From Acrocarpospora corrugata (GTDB lineage Bacteria; Actinomycetota; Actinomycetes; Streptosporangiales; Streptosporangiaceae), in contig NZ_BLAD01000058.1 in assembly GCF_009687845.1 (NCBI RefSeq), positions 55,363 to 119,362 on the forward strand: a DNA stretch of 64,000 bases. Direction: 5' to 3'. The position numbers and the translations under genes were made by a program. Below, piece after piece: positions 24,341-33,098 of the stretch. Each line of letters begins with the position of its first letter. Position 1 is the first letter of the stretch. The notes under the pieces were generated by a model. It saw only the letters and a program-made list of their open reading frames with translations, was not told the DNA's origin and ran no database searches.

Positions 24341-25219
24341 GTGATCGCGGAGGGTGCGGGCGACCTGCGCCATCAGTGCCTCGGCCCCGGGCTGGCTGAT
24401 GGCGGGGACGCGGGACTCGGTGAGTACGGCGACGCCGAAGCACTGGCCGTCGGCGTGCTCGACGACGCCGACCTCGTGGCGCAGGTTCAGCAGTGTTCCA
24501 GTCTTGGAGGACCACCTCGACGCGTCGGAGCTGAAGTCGGGCGCCAGCCGGTGCCGCAGGACGTTGTCGGCCATCAGGCTGCGCACGCGCGCGGCGACAT
24601 CCGCGTCGATCGGAGACGGCGTCCACAGCGCCTGCACGAGTTCGAGGAAGGCTCGCGCGGTTCCCGAATTGGCGTGGGTGATGTCGAGTTGCGGGACACG
24701 ATGGCCGCGTCCGGCCGTGCCGGCTTCGATGGCGAGGAAGTGGGCGAGGTGGCTGTCCTCGGGGTCGAGGCGTTCCACCGGAGTCTCCATCAGTTCCTGC
24801 ATGGTGTGGCGTACGGTGATGCCGCGCAGCCCCAGGCCGTGCAGGATCGCCGCGACCTCGGCCGGTGGGGTGAGGGCGAACAGCGCGTCGGCCGCCGTGC
24901 CGTCGCTGACGGCGGTGCTGAGGTAGAGCAGGTCGTCGACGGCGACGCAGGCCGGATGCCGGAACTTGCTCAGCCCGGTCGGGCCGGGCGTGGTGATGCC
25001 GCCCGGTTGCACGAGGACGCGCGCCGAGCCGTCGAGTTCGCCCCTGCGGATACGTTCGAGCGTGGCGAGGGCGAGGGGGACCTTGACCAGTGAGGCGATC
25101 GGGAATTCGAGGTCGGGCTCGATGCCGAGTTCGTCGCCGGAGCGCAGGTCGCGGACCAGGAACGAGCCGCGCAGCCCGGCGTCGTCGAGGGTGCGCCGGA
25201 GCTCGCGGATCAGTTTCAC
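24326..25219 (-). CDS. Class A beta-lactamase-like serine hydrolase
   Basis: A 297-aa protein of the beta-lactamase class A fold (PF13354-like) with the nucleophile motif SLVKV (SxxK, near residue 43), SDG in LSTAVSDGTAADAL at the SDN position, and KTG in SSKTGTLLNL. I see no clear ExxLN omega-loop motif with the general-base Glu, and no signal peptide, so it may be a cytoplasmic hydrolase or a low-activity enzyme instead of a resistance lactamase. GTG 25219 overlaps the LysR stop as GTGA, with GAGGAG upstream. Co-transcription with LysR and the neighbouring penicillin-binding protein suggest a cell-wall link. Confidence 0.8.
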   Translation of the reverse strand: MKLIRELRRTLDDAGLRGSFLVRDLRSGDELGIEPDLEFPIASLVKVPLALATLERIRRGELDGSARVLVQPGGITTPGPTGLSKFRHPACVAVDDLLYLSTAVSDGTAADALFALTPPAEVAAILHGLGLRGITVRHTMQELMETPVERLDPEDSHLAHFLAIEAGTAGRGHRVPQLDITHANSGTARAFLELVQALWTPSPIDADVAARVRSLMADNVLRHRLAPDFSSDASRWSSKTGTLLNLRHEVGVVEHADGQCFGVAVLTESRVPAISQPGAEALMAQVARTLRDHLRHR

Positions 25220-26115
25220 GTCGTCTCCTCGTTCGGGTCGCCCGCGCCGAGGCAGCGGGCGATGGCGGGCCACAGCCGGGTCTTGATGCGTTCGGCGTCG
25301 TCCCCGACGGCGGCGGCGATGCCGAAGCCGCGGACGGGGTCGATCTCGCCGACGGGACGCCAGTGCAACCCCAGTTCGACCGCCTGCCCCGGCGAACACA
25401 ATAGGAGGTCCTCGGAACCGAGGACCTCTGCGGTGGCGGCGGTGAGGGTGGCCGCGACGCCGACCTGGGCGGGCTGGAGGCCGACGGCATCCCGGGTACG
25501 GAACATCCGGTCGCGGATGTGGGGGACGTCGTCCTCGGGCTGGATCCAGATCCGGCGCCGCCGCGACGACCGGGTGGCGCGGCCGGCGCGGAGGGTTTCG
25601 ACGTAGACGGTGCGCACCGGGAGGTCGTCGGTGGCGGCGAGGCCGAGCCGTACCGACCAGGTCGCGTCGCCGGCCGGCACGGCCACCAGGGCGGCGCGGA
25701 CCTCGCGGGAGCGGACGAGTTCGGCGCGTTCGGCCGGGGCGGCGGGGTGGAGGTCGAGGTGCACGCCGTTCCGGCGGGCCTCCGCGGCGAGCCGGGCCAG
25801 GTCGCGGACCGGGCAGGCGTCGGGGACCGCGAGGCGGAGGGGACTGAGCCGGGCCTGTTCCGCCTCGTGTTCCATGTCGTCGGCCAGCCGGACCAGACGC
25901 TGCGCCGACGGGAGCATGTCGCGGCCGAACTGGGTGAGTATCGCGCCGCGCGAGGACCGGTCGAAGAGTCGTTCGCCGAGCAGCTTCTCCAGGGCGGCGA
26001 TCCGGCGGCTCGCGACCGACTGCGGCACCCGGGTGGCCGCGGCGCCCTCGGTGAAGCTGCCCCGCTCGCTCACGTTGACGAACGCCCGCCAGGCGCCGAG
26101 GAGGTCCACGACCAC
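25216..26115 (-). CDS. LysR-family transcriptional regulator
   Basis: A 299-aa regulator with the N-terminal winged HTH (FVNVSERGSFTEGAAATRVPQSVASRRIAALE, then LLGERLFDRSSRGAIL) and a C-terminal periplasmic-binding-like effector domain. Starts at GTG 26115; GTG 26109 is also possible. It is translationally coupled to the serine hydrolase downstream and divergent from the penicillin-binding protein gene, with TTCA-N4-TGAA at 26128-26139 in between. LysR proteins that control beta-lactamases (AmpR, BlaA of Streptomyces) offer a precedent, but the target here is inferred. Confidence 0.88.
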   Translation of the reverse strand: MVVDLLGAWRAFVNVSERGSFTEGAAATRVPQSVASRRIAALEKLLGERLFDRSSRGAILTQFGRDMLPSAQRLVRLADDMEHEAEQARLSPLRLAVPDACPVRDLARLAAEARRNGVHLDLHPAAPAERAELVRSREVRAALVAVPAGDATWSVRLGLAATDDLPVRTVYVETLRAGRATRSSRRRRIWIQPEDDVPHIRDRMFRTRDAVGLQPAQVGVAATLTAATAEVLGSEDLLLCSPGQAVELGLHWRPVGEIDPVRGFGIAAAVGDDAERIKTRLWPAIARCLGAGDPNEETT

Positions 26116-26221
26116 AGATTATGTTATTTCAGCATTGAACCCTCCATTTCAGTCTTTGACGGCATTTATTCAGGACGCGAGACTTCCCTCTCATCCGATC
26201 CGCGACGGAGGTCCGCCATCG

Positions 26222-26278
26222 ATGCCGGTCATGTCGAACACCAACCGCAGGGTCGCCCGCGGCCTGGGCAGGCTTTGA
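26222..26278 (+). CDS. 18-codon leader ORF overlapping the penicillin-binding protein start
   Basis: ATG 26222 lies ten bases after GGAGG and opens an 18-codon frame (MPVMSNTNRRVARGLGRL) whose TGA overlaps the ATG of the next gene as TGATG. The peptide is basic. It may couple translation of the penicillin-binding protein, or it may be the real N-terminus separated by a one-base shift, since basic leaders before the membrane anchor are usual in this family. Confidence 0.4.
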   Translation: MPVMSNTNRRVARGLGRL

Positions 26279-28419
26279 TGGCGCGCCGGAACGTGCTGCG
26301 CCTGGCCGGGGCGGCGATGGTGGCCGGGCTGCTGGCGGCCGGGCTCGCGCTTCCGGCGGTGGGCGGCGCCGGGGCGGTGATCGTGGCCGCTTCCGACGAG
26401 CTGAACCTGAACCCCGCCGAGCTGGTCGAACCGCCGCTGGCGGAGACGACGACGGTCCTGGACGCGCGGGGCAAGAAGATCGCTCAGTTCTACGACCAGT
26501 ATCGCGAGGTCGTGCCGCTCGATCGGGTGGCCGAGGTGATGAAGACCGCGATCATCTCGATCGAGGACTACCGCTTCTACCAGCACGGCGCGCTGGACCT
26601 GGAGGGCACGCTGCGCGCCCTGGCCGGAAACCTGAGCTCCGGCCAGGTCGGCCAGGGCGGATCGACCATCACCCAGCAGTACGTGAAGCAGGTCCTGCTG
26701 AACGCCGCCACCACCAGGCAGGAGCAGGAGAAGGCGCTGGAGACCAGCTACACCCGCAAGCTCAACGAGCTGCGCTACGCGCTGGCGGTGGAGGAGAAGT
26801 ACACCAAGGACCAGATCCTGGAGAAGTACCTCAACATCGCCTACTTCGGGGCGGGGGCCAACGGCGTACAGGCCGCGGCCAAGAGGTTCTTCGGGGTTTC
26901 GGCGGCCCGGCTGAGCCTGCCGCAGGCGGCCACGCTGGCGGGGGCCGTGCAGTTGCCGACCAGCACCGACCCCGAGGGCGGCCGGGAGAATCGGGCGCGG
27001 CTGCTGGAGCGGCGCAACGTCGTGCTGGATCGCATGGCCGAGCTGGGCGAGATCACCCCGGCGGAGGCGGCCAAGGCCAAGGCCGCCAAGCTCGGTTACA
27101 AGGGCGTCCCGCTGCCCGGGGGGTGCGAGGCCAGTCCGTACCCATATTTCTGCCTGTACGTGTACCACGAGGTGCTTAACGACCCGCGTTTCGGCGAAAC
27201 CAGGGAGATCAGGGAGCGGGCCCTCAAACGCGACGGCCTGACGATCAGAACGACGCTGGACCCCGGGAAGCAGGCCGCGGCCGAGCAGGGCATCGCCAAG
27301 TGGGTCGGCCCCACCGACAACGCGGTCGCGGCGCAGGCGCTGGTCGAGCCGGGCACCGGGATGATCAGGGCGATGGCGGCCAGCCGGAAGTACGGCACCT
27401 CCGCCCGCAAGCACGAAATGTCGTACAACCTGGTCGCCGACTCCGCGCACGGCGGCAGCGGCGGCTTCCAGGCGGGCTCGACGTTCAAGACCTTCACCCT
27501 GCTCACCGCGCTGGCGCAGGGCATGCGGGCCGACGACGGCTTCACCGTGGGCAGCGGCTACCGCGCCCCCGACTACGCCGCATTCAAGACCTGCGCCGGC
27601 GGGAACATCGGCGACCCGACGCACACCGTCACCAACGACGAGGGCTCACCCGGCTTCAAGACGCTGCGGACCGGCACCTGGGGCTCGGTCAACACCTTCT
27701 TCATGGAGCTGGAACGCCAGGTCGGGCTGTGCGCGACCGTGCAGACCGCCCGGTCCCTGGGCATCAAGCGCGCCGACGGCAAGAAGCTGGAGGAGTACGA
27801 GACCTTCACCCTCGGCGTCAACGAGATGGACCCGGTCACTGTGGCCACCGCCTACGCCGCCATCGGGGCGCGCGGCAAGTACTGCGCGCCGCTGGCCATC
27901 AGCCGGGTCACCGACCGGAACGGCGCGGCGACGGACTACCTGCCGAAGTGCCGTCAGGCGCTGGATCCGCAGGTCGCCGACGCCGCGGCGGACATCCTGT
28001 CCGGGGTGTTCACCAACGGGACGATGAGCGCCGTCGGCGGGATCGGCCGGGACGCGGCCGGGAAGACCGGCACCAACGACGACCAGTCGAGCGCGTGGTT
28101 CGCCGGGTTCACTCCGGATCTGGCCGGGGCGGTGAGCATCGGCGACCCGCGCGGGGCGATCGCGCACAAACTCAACAACGTCACCATCGGCGGCAGGTAC
28201 TACGGCGCGGTCTTCGGCGCCACCGTCCCCGGCCCGATCTGGCGGGACACCATGATCGCCGCGTTGAAGGGGGTCCCGGCCACCCCCTTCACCCCGATGG
28301 ACACCGCTCGCTTCGGCGGCTGCGGTCAGTACTGCGGGCAGCCGGTCACGAAGGACGAGAGGGCTGATGAGCGCAACCCGCGTACTCGTCGAGACGGTGG
28401 AACATGGCCGCCAGCATGA
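26278..28419 (+). CDS. Bifunctional penicillin-binding protein (transglycosylase/transpeptidase)
   Basis: A 713-aa class A PBP that polymerises lipid II and cross-links peptidoglycan outside the membrane. One N-terminal membrane anchor (about 5-35). GT51 domain with catalytic Glu96 in IEDYRFYQHGALDLEG and the GGSTITQQYVKQ motif. Transpeptidase domain with Ser401 in GSTFKTF (SxxK), SVN at 470-472 and KTGT at 596-599. The C-terminus is short and Cys-containing (GGCGQYCGQ), lacking PASTA domains. Its last 74 bases overlap the end of the convergent gene at 28346. A leader ORF precedes it. It is divergent from the LysR gene. Confidence 0.93.
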   Translation: MARRNVLRLAGAAMVAGLLAAGLALPAVGGAGAVIVAASDELNLNPAELVEPPLAETTTVLDARGKKIAQFYDQYREVVPLDRVAEVMKTAIISIEDYRFYQHGALDLEGTLRALAGNLSSGQVGQGGSTITQQYVKQVLLNAATTRQEQEKALETSYTRKLNELRYALAVEEKYTKDQILEKYLNIAYFGAGANGVQAAAKRFFGVSAARLSLPQAATLAGAVQLPTSTDPEGGRENRARLLERRNVVLDRMAELGEITPAEAAKAKAAKLGYKGVPLPGGCEASPYPYFCLYVYHEVLNDPRFGETREIRERALKRDGLTIRTTLDPGKQAAAEQGIAKWVGPTDNAVAAQALVEPGTGMIRAMAASRKYGTSARKHEMSYNLVADSAHGGSGGFQAGSTFKTFTLLTALAQGMRADDGFTVGSGYRAPDYAAFKTCAGGNIGDPTHTVTNDEGSPGFKTLRTGTWGSVNTFFMELERQVGLCATVQTARSLGIKRADGKKLEEYETFTLGVNEMDPVTVATAYAAIGARGKYCAPLAISRVTDRNGAATDYLPKCRQALDPQVADAAADILSGVFTNGTMSAVGGIGRDAAGKTGTNDDQSSAWFAGFTPDLAGAVSIGDPRGAIAHKLNNVTIGGRYYGAVFGATVPGPIWRDTMIAALKGVPATPFTPMDTARFGGCGQYCGQPVTKDERADERNPRTRRDGGTWPPA

Positions 28420-28771
28420 GCGGGAACATCGCCACGTGCGCGGCCACCATCAGCGTGCCGCCGTCGATGAGGCCCAGCCACAGCATGGGGAAGAGCGGCA
28501 CGATCGGGACGAACATCGCCGCGCACATCTCCAGCGTCGACGCCCAGCCGTGGCCGCGGATCCGCATCCACACGGCCATGCCGACCGACATGTTGAACGC
28601 CATGATCAGGTATCCCAGCTCGGGGTACTCGCGGTGCGAGACGCCGAGGCCGAGAACGTCGAGAAGGGCGCCGAGCACGAACATCCCGGCGAACATCGCG
28701 ATGATCATCTCGGCGTAGTGGAGGGCGAACCTGCCCCACCGGCGGCCGGTCTTCGGAGCTGTCGTCGTCAT
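28346..28771 (-). CDS. Four-helix membrane protein, unknown function
   Basis: A 141-aa protein with about four transmembrane helices (near 18-40, 50-70, 80-100, 102-122). It opens MTTTAPKTGRRWGRFALHYA; similar small proteins are sometimes mislabelled as flagellar FliP-like in actinobacteria, but there is no flagellar context. Contains conserved-looking MWLG, HVAMFPLMLAAMFHRL parts. It converges on and overlaps the penicillin-binding protein gene by 74 bases, which is unusual, so one of the two C-termini may be longer than in relatives. Confidence 0.7.
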   Translation of the reverse strand: MTTTAPKTGRRWGRFALHYAEMIIAMFAGMFVLGALLDVLGLGVSHREYPELGYLIMAFNMSVGMAVWMRIRGHGWASTLEMCAAMFVPIVPLFPMLWLGLIDGGTLMVAAHVAMFPLMLAAMFHRLDEYAGCAHQPSRPS

Positions 28772-28869
28772 GCCCCGACTGTGTCCGTGGCCCAGGATTC
28801 GCGCCAGGGAGGCCGGCCGGAGTGGTCCGAAACCTTGGGATCCTCGTCCATCGGACCTACAGTCGGGGT

Positions 28870-29832
28870 ATGGAGACGCGGCGGGTGGTCGTGGTCGCGT
28901 ACGAGGCGGTGGGGCTGCTCGACCTCGCCTGCGTCACCTCGACCCTGGAGGAGGCCAACTGGCAGGGCGCCGCGCCGTACTACGAGGTGCGGGTGGCCAC
29001 CCCCGGCGGGCACGCCGTCACCTGCGGCACCGGCCTGACCGTCCAGGCCCAGCAGGCGCTGGAGCGGATCACCGGGCCGCTCGACACGCTCCTGGTCTCC
29101 GGCGGGATCGGCCACGAGGACGCCGCCGCCAACCCGCTGATCGTCGCCCACGTCCGCAGGCTGGCCCGCGAGAGCCGCCGCGTCGCCTCCGTCTGCACCG
29201 GAGCGTACGTGCTGGCCGCCGCCGGCCTGCTCGACGGGCGGCGCGTCACCACGCACTGGCAGCAGGCGCGCACCCTGGCCGCCCACTTCCCCCGGGTCAC
29301 CGTCGACCCGGCCCCGATCTTCATCAGGGACGGGAACGTCGCCACCTCCGCGGGCGTCACCGCCGCCCTCGACCTCGCTCTGGCCTTCGTCGAGGAGGAC
29401 AACGGCGCCGAACTGGCCAGGACGGTGGCCCGCAACCTGGTCACCTACCTGCAACGGCCGGGCAACCAGGCGCAGATGAGCATGTTCGTCAGCGCCCCCT
29501 CCCCGGCCAACGACCTGGTCAAGCGCACCACCGAGTACATCACCGGCAATCTCGCCGCCGACCTGACCACGCCCGCCCTGGCGACCGCCGCCGGCGTCAG
29601 TGACCGGCACCTGACCCGGCTGTTCCTCAAGCATCTGGGCCTGCCGCCCGGCCGGTTCGTCCGGCAGGCCCGCACGGAGGCCGCCGCCCACCTGCTGGCC
29701 GCCACCTCGCTGCCGCTGGCGTCCATCGCGGCCCGGTGCGGCTTCGGCACGGCGGAGACGCTACGGCAGGCGTTCCTCGGGCGGTACGGGATCCCGCCCT
29801 CCCGCTACCGGCTGACCCAGAGCGCCGGCTAG
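28870..29832 (+). CDS. GlxA-type AraC regulator with DJ-1/PfpI domain
   Basis: A 320-aa regulator. Residues 5-175 form a DJ-1/PfpI-like domain with the elbow motif RRVASVCTGAYVLAAAGLLDG, where Cys takes the nucleophile place and THWQQ follows. Residues 215-315 hold two AraC helix-turn-helices (LATAAGVSDRHLTRLFLKHLG, then SIAARCGFGTAETLRQAFLGRYG). ATG 28870 gives METRRVVVVAYE; the longer frame from 28822 has no RBS. The end overlaps the convergent MmyB-type gene by 72 bases. Members control amine or nitrogen catabolism genes; target unknown. Confidence 0.9.
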   Translation: METRRVVVVAYEAVGLLDLACVTSTLEEANWQGAAPYYEVRVATPGGHAVTCGTGLTVQAQQALERITGPLDTLLVSGGIGHEDAAANPLIVAHVRRLARESRRVASVCTGAYVLAAAGLLDGRRVTTHWQQARTLAAHFPRVTVDPAPIFIRDGNVATSAGVTAALDLALAFVEEDNGAELARTVARNLVTYLQRPGNQAQMSMFVSAPSPANDLVKRTTEYITGNLAADLTTPALATAAGVSDRHLTRLFLKHLGLPPGRFVRQARTEAAAHLLAATSLPLASIAARCGFGTAETLRQAFLGRYGIPPSRYRLTQSAG

Positions 29833-30645
29833 CGCGCAGAGCTTCTCCGCGGACGGCGAGCTGGGCGCGGCGGTGTAGACGATCAGGTACAGATCCGGGT
29901 CGGCGGTCGGCGCGAACGACTCCCAGTTGAGTGTCATCACGCCCACGTCGGGATGATGGAAGCGCCTGGTGCCGTACGTGCAGTACGTCACGCGATGCGC
30001 GGCCCAGTACCGGACGAACTCGGGCGAGCACGCGGTCAGCTCGTCGACCAGCTCCCGCGGCCGGGGGTTGTCGCACAGGCTCAGCGCGCCCCTGAGCCGG
30101 GCAGCCGACTCCACCGCGAACGCCTCCCAGTCCGGGAAGACGCTCCGCGCCTTGGGGTCGAGGAACACCCAGCGGGTGAGGTTGCGCTCGGCGCGCGGCA
30201 TGGCGTCGAAGTCATGGATGATCACCTTGGCCATCCGGTTGACGGCCACCACGTCCAGGACCGCGTTGTACAGGGCGGCAGGCACCGGGTCGAGCATGTC
30301 CAGCATCATGCGCAGCGACGCCCTCGGCCGGACCGGCGTGGGCACCGGCGCGACCGCCTCGGCATGCCTGGTCTTGATCAGTTCGCGCAGGTGGCGGCGC
30401 TCCTCGGAATCCAGCCGCAGGACCCCGCCCACCGCGTCCAGGACCTGGTCGGAGACGTTGCCGATCCGTCCCTGCTCCATCCGGGTGTAGTAGTCCACGC
30501 TGACCCCGGCGGCCAGCGCCAGCTCCTCGCGGCGCAGCCCCGCCACCCGGCGGCCGTTGGCGCGCCAGGGCAGGCCCACGTCCGGCGGGGTCAGGCGCGC
30601 CCTGCGAGAACGCAGGAACTCACGCAGCTCGTCCTGGCAGCCCAT
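29761..30645 (-). CDS. XRE-family regulator with MmyB ligand-binding domain
   Basis: A 294-aa protein with N-terminal HTH (LREFLRSRRARLTPPDVGLP, then VAGLRREELALAAGVSVDYYTRMEQGR, the usual MmyB-type signature) and a C-terminal MmyB PAS-like domain (about 110-280) containing LYNAVLDVVAVN, EFVRYWAAHRV and TLNWESFAPTADPDLYLIVYTA. MmyB-like domains bind fatty acids in the characterised Streptomyces coelicolor relative. In actinobacteria such genes usually control an adjacent oxidoreductase, but none lies next to this one. It converges on the AraC gene with a 72-base overlap. Confidence 0.9.
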   Translation of the reverse strand: MGCQDELREFLRSRRARLTPPDVGLPWRANGRRVAGLRREELALAAGVSVDYYTRMEQGRIGNVSDQVLDAVGGVLRLDSEERRHLRELIKTRHAEAVAPVPTPVRPRASLRMMLDMLDPVPAALYNAVLDVVAVNRMAKVIIHDFDAMPRAERNLTRWVFLDPKARSVFPDWEAFAVESAARLRGALSLCDNPRPRELVDELTACSPEFVRYWAAHRVTYCTYGTRRFHHPDVGVMTLNWESFAPTADPDLYLIVYTAAPSSPSAEKLCALAGALGQPVAGGRDPVPPEERLP

Positions 30646-30735
30646 CCGGCCATTGTCGCATATGCGCAGGTAGAGACATGATCATTCTCGCTGGGCGGCG
30701 GGTGTCGAGCTTCGGCCGCCACGCCGCCCTGGCCC

Positions 30736-31869
30736 TCACCGAACGTCTCCACGGCCCGTGACGGATGAGGCCCGCCCGCGGGTGGTCAGGCGGATCAGGA
30801 CAGGTGCCAGTAAGGCCATCTCGAAGAGGCGGAGGCTCTGGACGCTGGAGATCAGCGGCAGGTTCGCGTGGGCGGAGGAGGCCGTCGCGAGAACCGCGTT
30901 GATGCCGCCGGGGGTGGTGGCGAGATAGCTGTCCCCGAAAGGGATGTGGGTGAACACGGACAGCGTCCAGGCGAGGGCCGCGCACGCGGCGCTGATGGTC
31001 ACCGTACAGACCAGGGCGGCCGGCAGGATCCGGCGCAGGCGCCCGATGGCCTGCCGGGAGAACCGCAGGCCCACATCGAGTCCGATCATGGTGAACAGCA
31101 GGGTGCGGAGGATCCCGCTCGGCGCGAATCCATGCGCGAGGCCGGTCGCGGTGACGACGCCGGACACCAGCATGGGGCCCAGCATGGCCGGGCTGGGCAG
31201 TCTCAGGCGGGAGCCCAGGAACAGGCCGAGGAGCGCGAGGGACGCGAGCACGACCAGGCCCTCCACCTGGTTCGGGCCGCTGACCAGCTGCCAGGCGCCG
31301 CCACCGGCAGCGCCGCCACCGGCTGCCGCCCGCGGCGGGAGAGTGATCCAGTTCAGCAGGACCGGCGTGCTCGCCATGACGAAGCCCAGCCGCAGGTACT
31401 GCATGAACGCCACCATGCGGCCGTCGGCCTTCAGATCTTCCGCCGACGCCACCGCCGCGGCCGACCCACCGGCGATCATGCCGAGCGTGGCCGTGGCCCG
31501 GTCCATCCCGCCGAACCGGACCATCGCGTACGCGGCCACCTGGCACAGCAGGAGCGTCGCCAGGGTCACCGCGGCCAGCGGCGCGATCGATCCGGCCACA
31601 CCGCTCAGCGCGGGCACATCCAGGTAGGTCCCCATCAGCACCCCGAGCAGCACCTGCGAGCCCCGGTTGAGCGGGCCGGGCGGGTGGTGGCGGACCAGCC
31701 CGGTCAGCGCGATCACCAGCCCGAGCAGCAGGGGAATCAGCATGTGCGGCGACGGCACGGCCGGTTCGCCCAGCTCCCCGGCCAGCACCATGATCGGCAG
31801 AACCGCCGTCCACGCGACGAACACGCCGACTCGCCTGACATCGCCCCCGAGGGCCCAACCCACACGCAA
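30736..31869 (-). CDS. AbrB-family membrane transporter-like protein
   Basis: A 377-aa protein with about ten to twelve hydrophobic helices, in two related halves (about 45-170 and 215-365) as in the AbrB duplication family (PF05145). Conserved family parts include GSQVLLGVLMGTYLDV, TLGMIAGGSAAAVASAEDL, LGPMLVSG and FGDSYLATTPGGINAVLATA. These proteins resemble transporters; some E. coli AbrB reports link them to aidB regulation, but substrate is unknown. TTG 31869 is placed nine bases after GGGAGG; GTG 31863 is an alternative. It stands alone. Confidence 0.82.
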   Translation of the reverse strand: MRVGWALGGDVRRVGVFVAWTAVLPIMVLAGELGEPAVPSPHMLIPLLLGLVIALTGLVRHHPPGPLNRGSQVLLGVLMGTYLDVPALSGVAGSIAPLAAVTLATLLLCQVAAYAMVRFGGMDRATATLGMIAGGSAAAVASAEDLKADGRMVAFMQYLRLGFVMASTPVLLNWITLPPRAAAGGGAAGGGAWQLVSGPNQVEGLVVLASLALLGLFLGSRLRLPSPAMLGPMLVSGVVTATGLAHGFAPSGILRTLLFTMIGLDVGLRFSRQAIGRLRRILPAALVCTVTISAACAALAWTLSVFTHIPFGDSYLATTPGGINAVLATASSAHANLPLISSVQSLRLFEMALLAPVLIRLTTRGRASSVTGRGDVR

Positions 31870-32032
31870 GCCCTGTCGCCTCCCGCGATGCCGAGCTGAG
31901 GTCAGGCAAATGACGAAGATCGCAATGGAGCCGGGGGCGTCCGTCCGCCGCGGCCCTGCTCCATCGAACGTAGCACCGGCCCGGCAGTGCCCGACGCCCG
32001 CCGGCGCGCGACCAAGATCCTAAGATGTCCGC

Positions 32033-32821
32033 ATGCGCCTCTCCCCCCTCATCGCCGCCTGCGCACTCTCGCTGCCACTGTTATCCGGTACGGCTGCCGC
32101 GAGCTCCTACCCCGTCAAGGACCGCACGCTGACCCACAACAAGCTCTACCGGAGCGGCCCCCTCAAACCAGCCGCCTGCATGGTGGACGTGATGCGCCGG
32201 CATTTCGACCCCCCGGTGTCGAAAACATACGGCCAGGCGGTCCTGGACTGCGTCAACAGCGTCTGGGCCGCCTACGCGAAGAAAGCGCACCTCCCGTTCG
32301 CCAAGGCCAGAGTCACGTTCACTTTCGAGCGCCGGCGCTTCTGCGGCTCCCCGTGGCCGGAGCACGCGGCGGCGTTTTACTGTTCCGCCGAACGGCGCAT
32401 GGTAATCCTGCTCAACAGGGTTACCGTCGACGAGCCCTGGGGCCTGCACTTCCTGAGCACCATCACCCATGAGTACGGCCACCACATTCAAACCATCACC
32501 GGAATAATGCGGGCCCACGACAACCATCCGATCCGGGGAACGCGCGAACAGAAGGAACAGTCCCACCGCCTCGAACTCCAGGCCGAGTGCCTGAGCGGCA
32601 TGATCATGCGCAGCATGTGGCCCGCCCTGGACAGCACGCAGACCGAGTGGGACGACCTGGTCGACAAAACCAAGGCGGGCGCCGAGTACTACGAACGAAC
32701 GTACAAGATCAACGACCACGGCAAAGGCCGCAACCTCGCCTACTGGCTCGAACGAGGCTTCCAGACCCCGTCGCCGTCCTCCTGCAACACCTGGACGGCC
32801 CCACCCGCCAAAGTGGCCTGA
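32033..32821 (+). CDS. Secreted neutral zinc metallopeptidase
   Basis: A 262-aa protein with a signal peptide (MRLSPLIAACALSLPLLSGT, cleavage near AAA-SS at 23). The zinc site is HEYGHHIQ (HExxH, near residue 145) with the third ligand Glu in RLELQAECLSGMI, the pattern of the putative neutral zinc metallopeptidase family (PF04228, YpfJ-like). Cysteines in AACMVD, LDCVNS, RRFCGSP and YCSAERR probably form disulfides. Length matches secreted actinobacterial members. Substrate is unknown. Confidence 0.85.
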   Translation: MRLSPLIAACALSLPLLSGTAAASSYPVKDRTLTHNKLYRSGPLKPAACMVDVMRRHFDPPVSKTYGQAVLDCVNSVWAAYAKKAHLPFAKARVTFTFERRRFCGSPWPEHAAAFYCSAERRMVILLNRVTVDEPWGLHFLSTITHEYGHHIQTITGIMRAHDNHPIRGTREQKEQSHRLELQAECLSGMIMRSMWPALDSTQTEWDDLVDKTKAGAEYYERTYKINDHGKGRNLAYWLERGFQTPSPSSCNTWTAPPAKVA

Positions 32822-33098
32822 CGCGCGGCCTGCTGGACTACGACACCTGAAGGCCCAGATCCCCCTCGTCCCGAACCGCGAGGCGTGGGACGGCAAGTCG
32901 GCCTGATCACCGACTCCGCCTCGGCCTGCTCGACCTCGGCTGGGGAGCGGAGAAGGTCGGCCAGCAGCTCGGCGGCGGGCTCGGCGTCACCGGCGTTGCC
33001 CGCGCTCACCACGGTCGCCTCTGTAGCCACAAGACCTGCACGGCACGATTCGTCCGACGTGATGCAGGTGCGGGCCTGGCGGGGAAGTGACGCTTAGC

